A stretch of 64,000 nucleotides of DNA, from assembly GCF_000284375.1 (NCBI RefSeq), contig NC_017249.1:7557001-7621000 (forward strand), read 5' to 3'. This document shows positions 55,968 to 64,000 of the stretch, piece after piece. The translations under genes were made by a program, and so were the position numbers. The DNA comes from Bradyrhizobium japonicum USDA 6 (lineage in GTDB: Bacteria > Pseudomonadota > Alphaproteobacteria > Rhizobiales > Xanthobacteraceae). The notes under the pieces were generated by a model. It was given only the letters and a program-made list of their open reading frames with translations, made no database searches and was not told the origin of the DNA. Positions within the stretch are counted from its first letter, which is position 1. Each line of letters opens with the position of its first letter.

Positions 55968-56774
55968 ATGCGCGTAGCGCTGCTGCTGACTGCGACCGTT
56001 GTGGGCGCGCTCTTCGCCAATCCATCCCATGCCGGATCGCTCGACGCGTCGGCCGGGGCAGCGCAGGCGCTGCCGCCGGGCTTCCAGAGCTACCGCGGCT
56101 ACATGTTCGACCTGACGGAGAATTCCGAGCGCAAGGACGTCGACAAGCTCACCGACAATCTGAAGCAGCAGATCGACGTCGTCGAAGCTTCCGGCCTGTC
56201 GCCGCGCGTGCTGCGCTTCTTCCACACCGTTCCGATCGTCGCGAGCGAGCTCGCCTGCCTCGACGAAGGCGCCGCGACCGCATGCTACGGCCGGGTCACG
56301 CCGGACATCCAGCGCACCGCACCCCGGGCGCTGACGGTCTGGGACCCTGACAAGCAGCGCTGGACCAATCCGAACGCCGTCGACCTCGCGGTCGATTCGG
56401 GCCTCGGCGTGATCATGCTGCGGCCGGACATGATGCGCTACGAGAAGGAAGCCGTGCTGCTGCACGAACTGCTGCACGCCTATCACGCGCGGCTGCTGCC
56501 GGACGGCTACGCCAACAAGGGCGTGATCGGCTATTTCGCCCTTGCCAAGTCCAAGGACCTGTTGCCCAAGGAATCCTATGCGATGAAGAATCCCATGGAA
56601 TTCTTTGCCGTGACTGCGAGCATCTTCCTGGCTGGCAAGAGCGAATTCCACGACCCGAAGTCGCGCGAGGCGCTCAAGGAGAAGATGCCGGACTATTACA
56701 AATATCTGGTCGGCGTGTTCGGCTTCGACCCCGATCCGGCACCGGCGAGCGGTCCGGTTGCCTCGCTGAAATAA
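55968..56774 (+). CDS. Secreted HExxH metallopeptidase-like protein (anthrax-lethal-factor-like fold)
   Basis: 268 residues with a signal peptide cleaved near SHAGS. The zinc motif HELLHAYH appears in LLHELLHAYHARLL at about residues 163-176. A third ligand fits in MKNPMEFFAVTASIFL, about 40 residues later, the pattern of ATLF-type (M34-like) peptidases. Function in this organism is unknown; the expected site is the periplasm. A strong terminator follows. Confidence 0.72.
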   Translation: MRVALLLTATVVGALFANPSHAGSLDASAGAAQALPPGFQSYRGYMFDLTENSERKDVDKLTDNLKQQIDVVEASGLSPRVLRFFHTVPIVASELACLDEGAATACYGRVTPDIQRTAPRALTVWDPDKQRWTNPNAVDLAVDSGLGVIMLRPDMMRYEKEAVLLHELLHAYHARLLPDGYANKGVIGYFALAKSKDLLPKESYAMKNPMEFFAVTASIFLAGKSEFHDPKSREALKEKMPDYYKYLVGVFGFDPDPAPASGPVASLK

Positions 56775-56800
56775 GGCGTCTGCGCCAAGCCATCCCAGAA

Positions 56801-56827
56801 AGCCGCGCAAAAATGCGCGGCTTTTTT
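56801..56827 (+). terminator. Rho-independent terminator after the HExxH protein gene
   Basis: AGCCGCGCA and TGCGCGGCT (56801-56809 and 56814-56822) form a 9-bp stem with AAAA loop, followed by TTTTT. Confidence 0.93.
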
Positions 56828-56936
56828 GGTTTGGGTACCGGAAGCTGCGGATGACGCACCGCCGGGAATTGCCAAGGCGGGGCCCGATCTGCATAGTCCC
56901 GCCCGCATCGATACCGTTTTAAGAGGATAGAACAAC

Positions 56937-57284
56937 ATGGCGGACGCCGACCTGGATGTCGTGATCCGGCAACTGGCCAGACAGCTGCATACGGGCCTTT
57001 TGACCCGCGCCAAGGAGCGCCGGGATCGCTTCAACGGCCTTGCGGCCAAGGCCAAGGGCAAGGAGACCGGCGACCGCTTCAAGATGATGGCCAAGGCCAC
57101 CATGGAGCAGGCCACCGCCGCCGCCAAGCGCCTCCAGATGTCCGCCGACAACGTCGCCGACAGCTACGCCCGCTCGATGCGCCTCGCCGCCAGCACGCCG
57201 ATCCCGACCAAGGTGGAGAAGGCGAAGGAGAAGCTGGTGAAGAAGGCCAAGGCGAAGAAGGCGAAAGCCAAGAAAGCGAAGTAA
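56937..57284 (+). CDS. Small helical protein with histone-like Lys/Ala tail
   Basis: 115 residues. Residues 1-85 are helical and charged (VVIRQLARQLHTGLLTRAKERRDRF). The last 25 are Lys/Ala repeats (KAKAKKAKAKKAK), like histone H1 tails and bacterial HU-like DNA-binding extensions. The family is not recognised. It lies 88 bp before an intact insertion sequence. Confidence 0.55.
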   Translation: MADADLDVVIRQLARQLHTGLLTRAKERRDRFNGLAAKAKGKETGDRFKMMAKATMEQATAAAKRLQMSADNVADSYARSMRLAASTPIPTKVEKAKEKLVKKAKAKKAKAKKAK

Positions 57285-57315
57285 GCGCGCACTTTCTTCC
57301 TTCTCCCCTTGCGGG

Positions 57316-58434
57316 GCTGTTGCGTAATTCGTCAATTGTGATTCCCTAGGGCAAAGCCTTGGAGGGTAGCGATGGCGGTCAAGCGGACGGGACAGCCGAG
57401 CTTTGTGGAAGCGCTGATGCCGAAGGGGGCCGGCGCCAATGCGGCGCTGGATCGGCTGGCTGGCCTGGTCAAGTGGTACCGGTTCGAGAAGCTGATCGGC
57501 CATTTGCGGGATGAAGGGAGCCCCGGTCGACCAGGCTATCCGGTGTTGGTGCTGTTTCGTGCTGTGCTGTTGCAGTCGCTGTATGGTCTTTCGGAGCGCG
57601 AACTCGAGGAAGCGCTGGGCGACCGGTTGTCGTTCAAGCGCTTCGTCGGTTTGAGCCTTGAGGATGCGACGCCCGACCACACGGTCCTGAACCGCTTCCG
57701 GAACCAGCTCGTTGAACAGGGCCTGCTGGAGAAGCTGTTTGGCGAATTGGATCGTCAGCTTGAGAATGCTGGCGTGATCCTCAAGCGCGGCACGATGCTG
57801 GATGCGACCTTGATCCAGGCAGTCTCGGCTCCGCCCAAGGAGGATCGCCCCTCAAACGACCCTGATGCCCGGTTTGCCAAACGGCAGGGCAAAAGCGGCT
57901 CGACCTTCGGTTACAAGGCCCATGTGGGTGTGGACGAAGGATCCGGCTTGATCCGCGCGGTGCTGACCACACCCGCTAACGTCAACGATACGACACCTGC
58001 GGACGCTTTGATCCGGGGCGATGAAGCTGCGGTGTGGGCCGATGCGGCTTACGACACCCATGCCCGACGGGCCCGGCTGAAGGCGGAGGGCAAGAAACCC
58101 CGCATCGCTCGTCGGCCCAACAGACATCATCCGGAACTGCCGCCCAGGCTCAAACGCTACAACCTCCTCATCGCGCGCCGCCGAGCCCAGGTCGAGACCA
58201 CCTTCGCTACTCTCAAACGCCGCATGCGGCTGACCTGCATCCGCTACGTCGGTCTGATCAAGGCGACCGGGCAAGTCGTGCTCGCCGCGATCGCCTTCAA
58301 CATGAGGCGGTGGGCCACAATCGCCGCGTGAGCCACCCTCCGAGGGCGACAACTACAGATCTTGGCAGGCAATTGCCGGGACCAAGGCCTTCGTTCCTGA
58401 CGTCTTCAGCCTCAAGAGCTGATAACGCAACAGG
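57316..58434 (+). mobile_element. Intact IS5-family insertion sequence
   Basis: The ends are similar inverted repeats: GGGGCTGTTGCGTAAT on the left and, reverse complemented, GGGGCCTGTTGCGTTATC on the right. CCCCTTGCGGG occurs at 57305-57315 and again at 58435-58445, overlapping or next to the ends, consistent with a target duplication within a palindromic CTCCCCTTGCGGGAG-type repeat. The exact ends are uncertain by a few bases. Confidence 0.8.
57372..58331 (+). CDS. IS5-family transposase
   Basis: 319 residues, full length. The DDE residues are in GTMLDATLIQ, WADAAYDTH and QVETTFATLKRR. The N-terminal helical region with PGYPVLVLFRAVLLQSLYGLS is the family's. It appears functional. Confidence 0.95.
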   Translation: MAVKRTGQPSFVEALMPKGAGANAALDRLAGLVKWYRFEKLIGHLRDEGSPGRPGYPVLVLFRAVLLQSLYGLSERELEEALGDRLSFKRFVGLSLEDATPDHTVLNRFRNQLVEQGLLEKLFGELDRQLENAGVILKRGTMLDATLIQAVSAPPKEDRPSNDPDARFAKRQGKSGSTFGYKAHVGVDEGSGLIRAVLTTPANVNDTTPADALIRGDEAAVWADAAYDTHARRARLKAEGKKPRIARRPNRHHPELPPRLKRYNLLIARRRAQVETTFATLKRRMRLTCIRYVGLIKATGQVVLAAIAFNMRRWATIAA

Positions 58435-58445
58435 CCCCTTGCGGG

Positions 58446-58650
58446 AGAAGGTGGCATAGGCGGCCTTCGGCCGCCGTTCTTGAGAACGCCGAAGCCAAGC
58501 TTCGGCTGTGGCGCCGGATGAGGGGTTGTTTCCGCGCACAACACTGTTCGTGAGGATAGATACCCCTCACCCGTCTCGCCGCTATCGCGGCGAGCCACCC
58601 TCTCCCGCAAGAGGAGAGGGTTGCAGCGGCGAATGCGGCTCTAGATATCT
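58446..58650. other. Intergenic DNA with REP-like hairpins beside the insertion sequence
   Basis: Small palindromes such as GGCGGCCTTCGGCCGCC and GAAGCCAAGCTTCGGC, and GGGAGAAGG/CCTCTCCC-type stretches, are repeated. They resemble other hairpins in the window. No gene is evident. Confidence 0.5.
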
Positions 58651-59292
58651 CTACCGCCTTGGCGCGGGGGCCTGGTTCGGCTCGGCGCTCGCGAGCTCGG
58701 CGAGCTTGGCGCGGGCTGCGTCGCGGGTGCGGCCGTCCTTACCGGCCGGCAGCGCGAGAGCGGCTTCGAAATCGGCGCGTGCGTCGTCGGCCTGGCCGCG
58801 GGCGAGGAATGCAAGGCCACGGTCGAGCCGGGCCTGCGCATCCGACGGGTCGAGACGGACCGCTGTGTTGTAGCTCAGGATGGCGCGATCGAGATCGCCG
58901 GTAGCGGCGAGCGCAAGACCGCGCTGGTGATAGGGCGCGGCGTGCCTGGGATCATGCGCGATCGCCTCGTCGTAATCCTCGATGGCAAGCTCCAGGTCGC
59001 CGTTCTGCCGGCGCGCCTGCGCCCGGTCGCGATACAGCGAGGCGCGGTTGGGATTGAGGTGGATGGCCTCGTCGAAATCCGCGATCGCCCGCTGCCAGTC
59101 GCCGTGGCGCAACGCGATCCGCCCGCGCCCTTCATAGGCGAACGCGATCAGCGATCCGCGCAGCGGCGAGAAGCCGATCACCGCCGAGCAGATGTCGGGC
59201 TCGTCCTCATCCCCGCAATTGACGACCGTGTGCGTGGACAGGCCAATGAGCACGCCCAGGACGATCAGCAATGGTACCGCAGCTTTGGTCAT
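58651..59292 (-). CDS. Tetratricopeptide repeat protein
   Basis: 213 residues. A membrane anchor or signal covers residues 5-19. Four TPR units follow, with the 34-residue pattern (for example GDWQRAIADFDEAIHLNPN, GDLELAIEDYDEAIAHDPR, GDLDRAILSYNTAVRLDPS). The C-terminus is Ala/Pro-rich. It probably mediates protein contacts in the periplasm or at the membrane. Next to htpX but no functional link is evident. Confidence 0.88.
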   Translation of the reverse strand: MTKAAVPLLIVLGVLIGLSTHTVVNCGDEDEPDICSAVIGFSPLRGSLIAFAYEGRGRIALRHGDWQRAIADFDEAIHLNPNRASLYRDRAQARRQNGDLELAIEDYDEAIAHDPRHAAPYHQRGLALAATGDLDRAILSYNTAVRLDPSDAQARLDRGLAFLARGQADDARADFEAALALPAGKDGRTRDAARAKLAELASAEPNQAPAPRR

Positions 59293-59442
59293 CTTCGACC
59301 GTGGCAGGCAGAGGACCGGCCACGCATCCCCTTTCGAAGGAACAGTCTCGCCATGGTGTTAACACCGGCCGGGACCATTCCTGTGTGCGCCAGGTCACAA
59401 AAGCTGGTCACAAAGCCGGGCGCAATTCCGGCCGGTTCCGCG

Positions 59443-60399
59443 TCAACCCCAAGGTCCACGCGAGGGGCCACGTGAAGGACCGTTCGAGGACGACTGCCCC
59501 CATGGGCTCCGCGGCGGATAGTTTTCGTTGGCACCGACCGACGGAGATGCCTGCGCACCGAGCTCGGCCGCGAGCTGCTGGAGCGCCGCGATGCGGTTCT
59601 GCGTCGAGGGATGGGTGGCGAACAGATTGTCCACGCCATGGCCCGACAGCGGATTGATGATGAACATGTGCGCGGTCGCGGGATTGCGCTCGGCATCATA
59701 GTTCGGGACCTGATGCGCGGCGCCTTCGATCTTCACCAGCGCCGACGCCAGCCACATCGGCTGACCTGCAATGCGCGCGCCGAGATTGTCCGCGGCATAT
59801 TCGCGGGTGCGACTGATCGCCATCTGCACCAGCATGGCGCCGATCGGGGCGAGGATCATCATCAGGATCGAGCCGACGATGCCGGGGCCGTTGTTGTCGC
59901 GATGGCCGCCGAAGAACATGCCGAACTGCGCCAGCATCGAGATCGCGCCGGCGATGGTCGCGGTAATAGTCATCAGCAGCGTGTCGTGATTCTTGATATG
60001 GGCGAGCTCGTGCGCGATCACGCCGGCCAGCTCCTCGCGGCTGAGCTGGTTCATCAGGCCGACGGTGACGGCAACAGCGGCATTCTGCGGGTTGCGGCCG
60101 GTCGCGAACGCATTGGGCTGCGCCTCGTCCATCACGAACACGCGCGGCATCGGCAAGCCCGCGCGGCCCGCAAGCTCGGCGACGAGCCCGACCAGCTCCG
60201 GCGCGCTGGCGCGGTCGACCTCATGGGCCCCGTACATGTTGAGCACCATGCGGTCGGAGTTCCAGTAGGTGAAGAGATTGGTCGCGGCGGCAATGACGAG
60301 CGCGATCATGGCGCCGGTGGCGCCGCCGATCAGATAGCCGACGCCCATGAACAGGGCGGTGAGGCCGGCGAGCAGCATTGCGGTACGCAGATAGTTCAT
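59443..60399 (-). CDS. htpX: Protease HtpX
   Basis: 318 residues. Two N-terminal membrane segments, the zinc motif HELAH (130-134) with IKNHD after it, two further membrane segments and a later Glu in SREYAAD-like RTREYAADN. The C-terminus is Pro/Ser-rich. It degrades damaged inner-membrane proteins, typically under heat or envelope stress. The whole set is that of HtpX. Confidence 0.95.
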   Translation of the reverse strand: MNYLRTAMLLAGLTALFMGVGYLIGGATGAMIALVIAAATNLFTYWNSDRMVLNMYGAHEVDRASAPELVGLVAELAGRAGLPMPRVFVMDEAQPNAFATGRNPQNAAVAVTVGLMNQLSREELAGVIAHELAHIKNHDTLLMTITATIAGAISMLAQFGMFFGGHRDNNGPGIVGSILMMILAPIGAMLVQMAISRTREYAADNLGARIAGQPMWLASALVKIEGAAHQVPNYDAERNPATAHMFIINPLSGHGVDNLFATHPSTQNRIAALQQLAAELGAQASPSVGANENYPPRSPWGQSSSNGPSRGPSRGPWG

Positions 60400-60667
60400 G
60401 GCCGTCTCCCGGGGCGGCCGCAGGCAAAACCTCTGGCCGGCGCCTTCGAGGTATGAATGCTGCCTGATACTGCAAGGTTCATGCGTCGCGGAGCCGCAGA
60501 CCCATGGCAGCTACATGGCGGCGCGGCCAGCCTTTCCCGCCTCGCTAAAGCTTGACCGGGATTTGCGCAAAAACACACGCGGACGTTTAGCAACCTGGAA
60601 AGCGCAGCTTCGGCTTAATCCGCGTAACCGGGCACACCGCGCGGCCCTCGCGCATTGACCGGTTCCG
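60400..60667. other. Intergenic DNA between htpX and the HlyD-like gene
   Basis: 268 bp holding both divergent promoters. No motif or hairpin is clear by eye. Confidence 0.3.
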
Positions 60668-60694
60668 TTGGCTTCCGTCAGCAAGGTGACCGTC

Positions 60695-62041
60695 ATGGTA
60701 GACCGCTCGCGCGCCGCTTCCGTCGACCCGGCATCCGCTCCCTCCCCTCACGACAGCAAGACTGACGCGAAAGGATTGCAGGAGGCGCTGCAGGAACAGC
60801 TGTTCGACAATGACGAGTCCGGCCACGCCCCCGAGGCGCCGACGGCATCGGAGTCAGGGCACCGCTGGCCGCATCTGCGGCGCGGCGCCAAGATCGCGAT
60901 CGGGCTTTCCATCATCGCCGTGTTCGGCTGGCTGCCGCTGCGCGCGATCTGGGAATATTCAAGCGTCGAGGCCGTGCTGAACTCCCGCCTCGTCACCCTG
61001 CGCACGCCGATCGGCGGCCGCGTGGCAGCCGCTCAACGTGTCGCCGATCAAGCCAGGCTCGACGCCGGAACCGTGGTCCTGCGCGTCGTGAATTCGCGCG
61101 GCGATCGCACCCGGCTCGACGATCTCCGGCGGCAGAAATCGCGGATGGAAAACGAGCGGCCGAGCCTTGCCGCCAAGCTTGCGTCGGCCCAGGCCGCGCA
61201 AAAGGACCTGGCGCGGCAGGCCACGCAATTCCGCGAGGGGCGCGTGCTGCAGCTGGAGGCGCGGATCGCCGAGATCCAGACCTCGATCGAGGCGGCAGCC
61301 GCGCGGCGGGACGAAGCCAGCGCCGCGGTCGAGCGCGCATCCTCGCTGGCGAAATCCGGCAATGTCTCGACGGTCGAGCTGGCGCGGCTGACGCGGGAGC
61401 TGTCCGTGTCGCAGCAAACCGAGCTCGGCGCCCGCAAGCGGCTGGATGCCGCGAAGGTCGAGCTTGCCGCGGCACAGAACGGCTCGTTCCTCGGCGACAG
61501 CTATAACGACCGCCCAAGCTCGGTGCAGCGCGAGGAGGAGATGCGCCAGCGCGCCGGCGATCTCGAGGCAGATCTCGCGCGCACCGACACCGAGATCGCC
61601 TGGCTCGCCAACGAGATCATCATCGAGGAGGTGCGCTTCGCCGATCTGTCCGAAGCCAACATCACGACACCCGTCGCGGGCCGCGTCTGGGAGATGATGA
61701 CCTCGCCGGGCGAGGACGTGCAGGCCGGCCAACCCCTGCTCAAGGTGCTCGATTGCAGCGGCGCCGTCATCACGGCCAATGTCACCGAGAGGGTCTACAA
61801 CCGCCTGCAGCTCGGCGACCGCGCCAGCTTCGAGCCGAACGACGGCGGCGAGCCGATCTCCGGCACCGTGGTCAATCTGACCGGCGCCGCCGGCGCGCCC
61901 GCCAATCTCGCCATCAATCCGGATGCGCTCAGCAAGGAGCCCTATCGCGTGACCGTGGCGCCGCGCGATGCCGCCGCCCACGGCTGCACCGTGGGGCGCA
62001 CCGGCCGCGTCGTGTTTGCCCGGCTCGAGACCGCGCCGTGA
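60695..62041 (+). CDS. HlyD-like periplasmic adaptor (secretion/exopolysaccharide machine)
   Basis: 448 residues from ATG 60695 with AAGGTG upstream; a TTG at 60668 is an alternative. Residues 1-65 are low-complexity, then a membrane segment (about 66-85). A long coiled coil of Ala/Gln/Glu/Arg follows, then the beta-barrel/lipoyl-type region (ITTPVAGRVWEMM, PLLKVLDCSG). It resembles the membrane fusion proteins and Alg44-like subunits. Its stop overlaps the start of the synthase gene (ATGA), so they are translated together. Confidence 0.85.
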   Translation: MVDRSRAASVDPASAPSPHDSKTDAKGLQEALQEQLFDNDESGHAPEAPTASESGHRWPHLRRGAKIAIGLSIIAVFGWLPLRAIWEYSSVEAVLNSRLVTLRTPIGGRVAAAQRVADQARLDAGTVVLRVVNSRGDRTRLDDLRRQKSRMENERPSLAAKLASAQAAQKDLARQATQFREGRVLQLEARIAEIQTSIEAAAARRDEASAAVERASSLAKSGNVSTVELARLTRELSVSQQTELGARKRLDAAKVELAAAQNGSFLGDSYNDRPSSVQREEEMRQRAGDLEADLARTDTEIAWLANEIIIEEVRFADLSEANITTPVAGRVWEMMTSPGEDVQAGQPLLKVLDCSGAVITANVTERVYNRLQLGDRASFEPNDGGEPISGTVVNLTGAAGAPANLAINPDALSKEPYRVTVAPRDAAAHGCTVGRTGRVVFARLETAP

Positions 62042-63978
62042 TGATGGCGTTGACGCCAGGCCTGATTGTGCTCGGCGCCTTCATGGCGGTCGTGCCGCTG
62101 CTCAGGCGCGACAGCGCAATGGCGCGCTCGTTCCTGGCCATCGTGTCGCTGGTATTCCTGTTCCGCTATCTCTACTGGCGCGTCACGGCGACGCTCCCGC
62201 CGCCGCATCTGACGGCCGATGCCGTGATCGGGTATCCCTTCATGCTGCTGGAGGCGGCCTCGCTCGTCGCGGTCGCGTTGTCCCTGCTGTTTCTGAGCCG
62301 GACCATCGACCGCACCGGTGCGGCAAGGATCGACGGCCGCGCCACCGATCCGTACGCGCCGCTGATCGACGTCTTCATCTGCACCTACAACGAGGAACGA
62401 TCGATCCTCGAGCGCACGATCATCGGCGCGACCGGTATGGAGTATGGCAACTATCGCGTCTGGGTGCTCGACGACGGCCGACGGCCGTGGCTGCGGCGGC
62501 TCGCAGGCGAACTCGGCTGCCATTATCTGACGCGGCCCGACAACCACCATGCCAAGGCCGGCAACATCAACCACGCACTCCGGCACGTCGGCAAGCTGCC
62601 GGAGTCGCCCGCCTTCGTCGCCATCCTCGACGCGGATTTCGTGCCGCGGCCCGACTTCCTCGCGCGCACCATCTCGCTGATGGACGATGCGTCGGTCGGC
62701 GTGGTGCAGACACCGCAGCACTTCATCAATCCCGATCCGATCCAGACCAACCTCGCCGCGACGGACGTGTGGCCCGACGAGCAACGCTTCTTCTTCGACA
62801 TCCTGATGCCGGCGAAGGACGCCTGGGGCGTCGCCTTCTGCTGCGGCACCTCATCTCTCATCCGCTACCCCGGGCTGATGCGGATCGGCGGCTTTCCGAC
62901 CGATTCGGTGACGGAAGACTATCTCGTCACGCTGCGCCTGAAGGAGTACGGCCTCACCACGATCTATCTCAACGAGCGGCTGACGATCGGGCTCGCGCCG
63001 GAGGGGCTGAAGGAATACATCACCCAGCGCGCCCGCTGGTGCCTCGGCTTCATGCAGATCATCCGCGGCCGCAGCGGACCGTTCTCGCGGGAGTCAAAAC
63101 TCTCCTTCATCGACCGGCTCTCGCTGGTCGATGCTTTCATGAGCTGGTCGGCGGTCTACACGTCGAAGGTCGCGGGTCTCGTCGTGCCCTGGCTGTTCCT
63201 GCTATTCGGCATCAAGGCGGTGCAGGCGGACCTCACTGAGCTCTTACGCTTCTTCCTGCCGTTCTACGTCTGGCACGGGCTCAGCATGGCCTGGCTGTCG
63301 CACGGCCGTTCGCTCGCCATGATGACCGACGTCTCGCAACTCATCGCCGCGCCCGCGGTGCTCAGGGCGGTGGTAGCCGGCCTGGCGAAGCCGAAGGGAC
63401 ACAAATTCAAGGTCACGGCAAAGGGCGGCGACCGCGACAGGCGATTCGTCGAATGGCCGCTGCTGCGAATCTATGGCTGCGCGCTTCTCATCACGCTCAC
63501 GGCCATTGCCTATGCCTTCATCCTGCACCAGCGTGGCGAGAACATCGCCTATGGCGGACTGGCCCTGGCCTGGAGCCTCTACAATGCGCTCATCCTCACC
63601 GTGGTCTGCTTCGTCTGCATCGAGCAGCCACGCAAGCGCAAGGCGGAACGCTTCAATCGCAACGAGCCGGTCCTGTTGCGTCAGGACGGCAAGTCACATC
63701 TCGCGCGGCTCGCGGACATCTCCATTACCGGCGCCCGGCTGATCGATCCCGATCCGCCGCTCCCCGGCAGCACGATCGAATGCCGGATCTACGGCCGCGC
63801 GATCGCGGCCATCGTGGTGCGGCGAACGACGGATGGATTCGCAGTCCGCTTCGAGGAAGGCATGGACACGCGCGTGCATGCGATCCGGGCGTTCTATGCC
63901 GGCGAATATGTCCGCGCCTATCGCGGCGTCAGAGCGCTCCCGGTCGGAAAGGCGCTGCTGATGCGCCTGTTCGGCTAG
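62041..63978 (+). CDS. Cellulose-synthase-like family 2 glycosyltransferase with C-terminal PilZ domain
   Basis: 645 residues. Several membrane segments surround a GT2 domain with DVFICTYNEE, LDDGRR, ILDADFVP, TEDYLVTLRL and the QRARW motif, the processive-synthase set (D,D,D,QxxRW). The C-terminus is a PilZ domain, with RFNRNEP and the DISITGARL (DxSxxG) motif for c-di-GMP. It likely makes a beta-linked polysaccharide at the inner membrane under c-di-GMP control, with the HlyD-like partner for export. The polymer is unknown. Confidence 0.9.
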   Translation: MMALTPGLIVLGAFMAVVPLLRRDSAMARSFLAIVSLVFLFRYLYWRVTATLPPPHLTADAVIGYPFMLLEAASLVAVALSLLFLSRTIDRTGAARIDGRATDPYAPLIDVFICTYNEERSILERTIIGATGMEYGNYRVWVLDDGRRPWLRRLAGELGCHYLTRPDNHHAKAGNINHALRHVGKLPESPAFVAILDADFVPRPDFLARTISLMDDASVGVVQTPQHFINPDPIQTNLAATDVWPDEQRFFFDILMPAKDAWGVAFCCGTSSLIRYPGLMRIGGFPTDSVTEDYLVTLRLKEYGLTTIYLNERLTIGLAPEGLKEYITQRARWCLGFMQIIRGRSGPFSRESKLSFIDRLSLVDAFMSWSAVYTSKVAGLVVPWLFLLFGIKAVQADLTELLRFFLPFYVWHGLSMAWLSHGRSLAMMTDVSQLIAAPAVLRAVVAGLAKPKGHKFKVTAKGGDRDRRFVEWPLLRIYGCALLITLTAIAYAFILHQRGENIAYGGLALAWSLYNALILTVVCFVCIEQPRKRKAERFNRNEPVLLRQDGKSHLARLADISITGARLIDPDPPLPGSTIECRIYGRAIAAIVVRRTTDGFAVRFEEGMDTRVHAIRAFYAGEYVRAYRGVRALPVGKALLMRLFG

Positions 63979-64000
63979 GCCGGCGCGACATCCGCTCGCT

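Noticed and set aside
61753..62040. Upstream extension of the PilZ glycosyltransferase frame
   Set aside because: It overlaps the coding region of the HlyD-like protein in another frame; the ATGA overlap at 62041 is the natural start.

Overview
The window comes from a high-GC alphaproteobacterial chromosome, most likely Bradyrhizobium or a close Nitrobacteraceae relative. The strongest evidence is a Rieske gene followed by a single gene fusing cytochrome b to cytochrome c1, the fbcF-fbcH arrangement known from B. japonicum. A fused trpE(G) gene behind a Trp-codon leader peptide, a RamB/ScfR-type regulator divergent from isocitrate lyase, and many GC-rich hairpin repeats between genes agree with this. 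The assignment rests on gene content, not on a database match. I see no rRNA, tRNA or CRISPR array.

Layout. 1-16.7 kb is core: the 3' end of smc, an Rsm22-like methyltransferase, lemA plus an M48 protease, two paired ParA-like ATPases, a GIY-YIG protein, trpL-trpE(G)-apt, a dienelactone hydrolase, fbcFH, trmL, queE-queD, and hemF with a HAD phosphatase. About 17.3-31.6 kb is accessory and scarred. It holds a TauD-type dioxygenase between two similar hairpins, a SnoaL-like protein, an IS5 remnant, a repeat-rich two-barrel outer-membrane protein with a frameshift in a C tract, an amidase with a paired operator-like palindrome, a methyltransferase, a frameshifted PQQ alcohol dehydrogenase, a VOC protein, an IS481 remnant beside an 87-bp element with perfect inverted ends, and a small Arg-rich secreted protein. 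Two short pieces of neighbouring genes are duplicated in its intergenic DNA.

31.7-42.5 kb is core again. A tight minus-strand operon (DUF1285, Nudix, DUF6111, CCA-adding enzyme, TSUP permease) is divergent from a plus-strand MoxR-DUF58-DUF4159-membrane protein operon. 42.5-45.6 kb looks like a zinc-uptake unit: a Zur-box-like palindrome, a DUF2946 protein and a ZnuD-like TonB receptor. 45.6-51.9 kb has two GNAT proteins, a small glycosyltransfer cluster, a Nudix protein preceded by 12-bp tandem repeats, a phosphoesterase and small unknowns. 51.9-55.4 kb is aceA with its divergent regulator, whose start is overlapped by an unlisted 53-codon upstream ORF and whose ribosome binding site lies in a hairpin.

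55.4-64 kb has an ABM-like protein, a secreted HExxH protein, a Lys/Ala-tailed protein, an intact IS5-family element inserted in a hairpin repeat, a TPR protein, htpX, and an HlyD-like protein overlapping a cellulose-synthase-like glycosyltransferase with a PilZ domain, probably a c-di-GMP-responsive exopolysaccharide machine.
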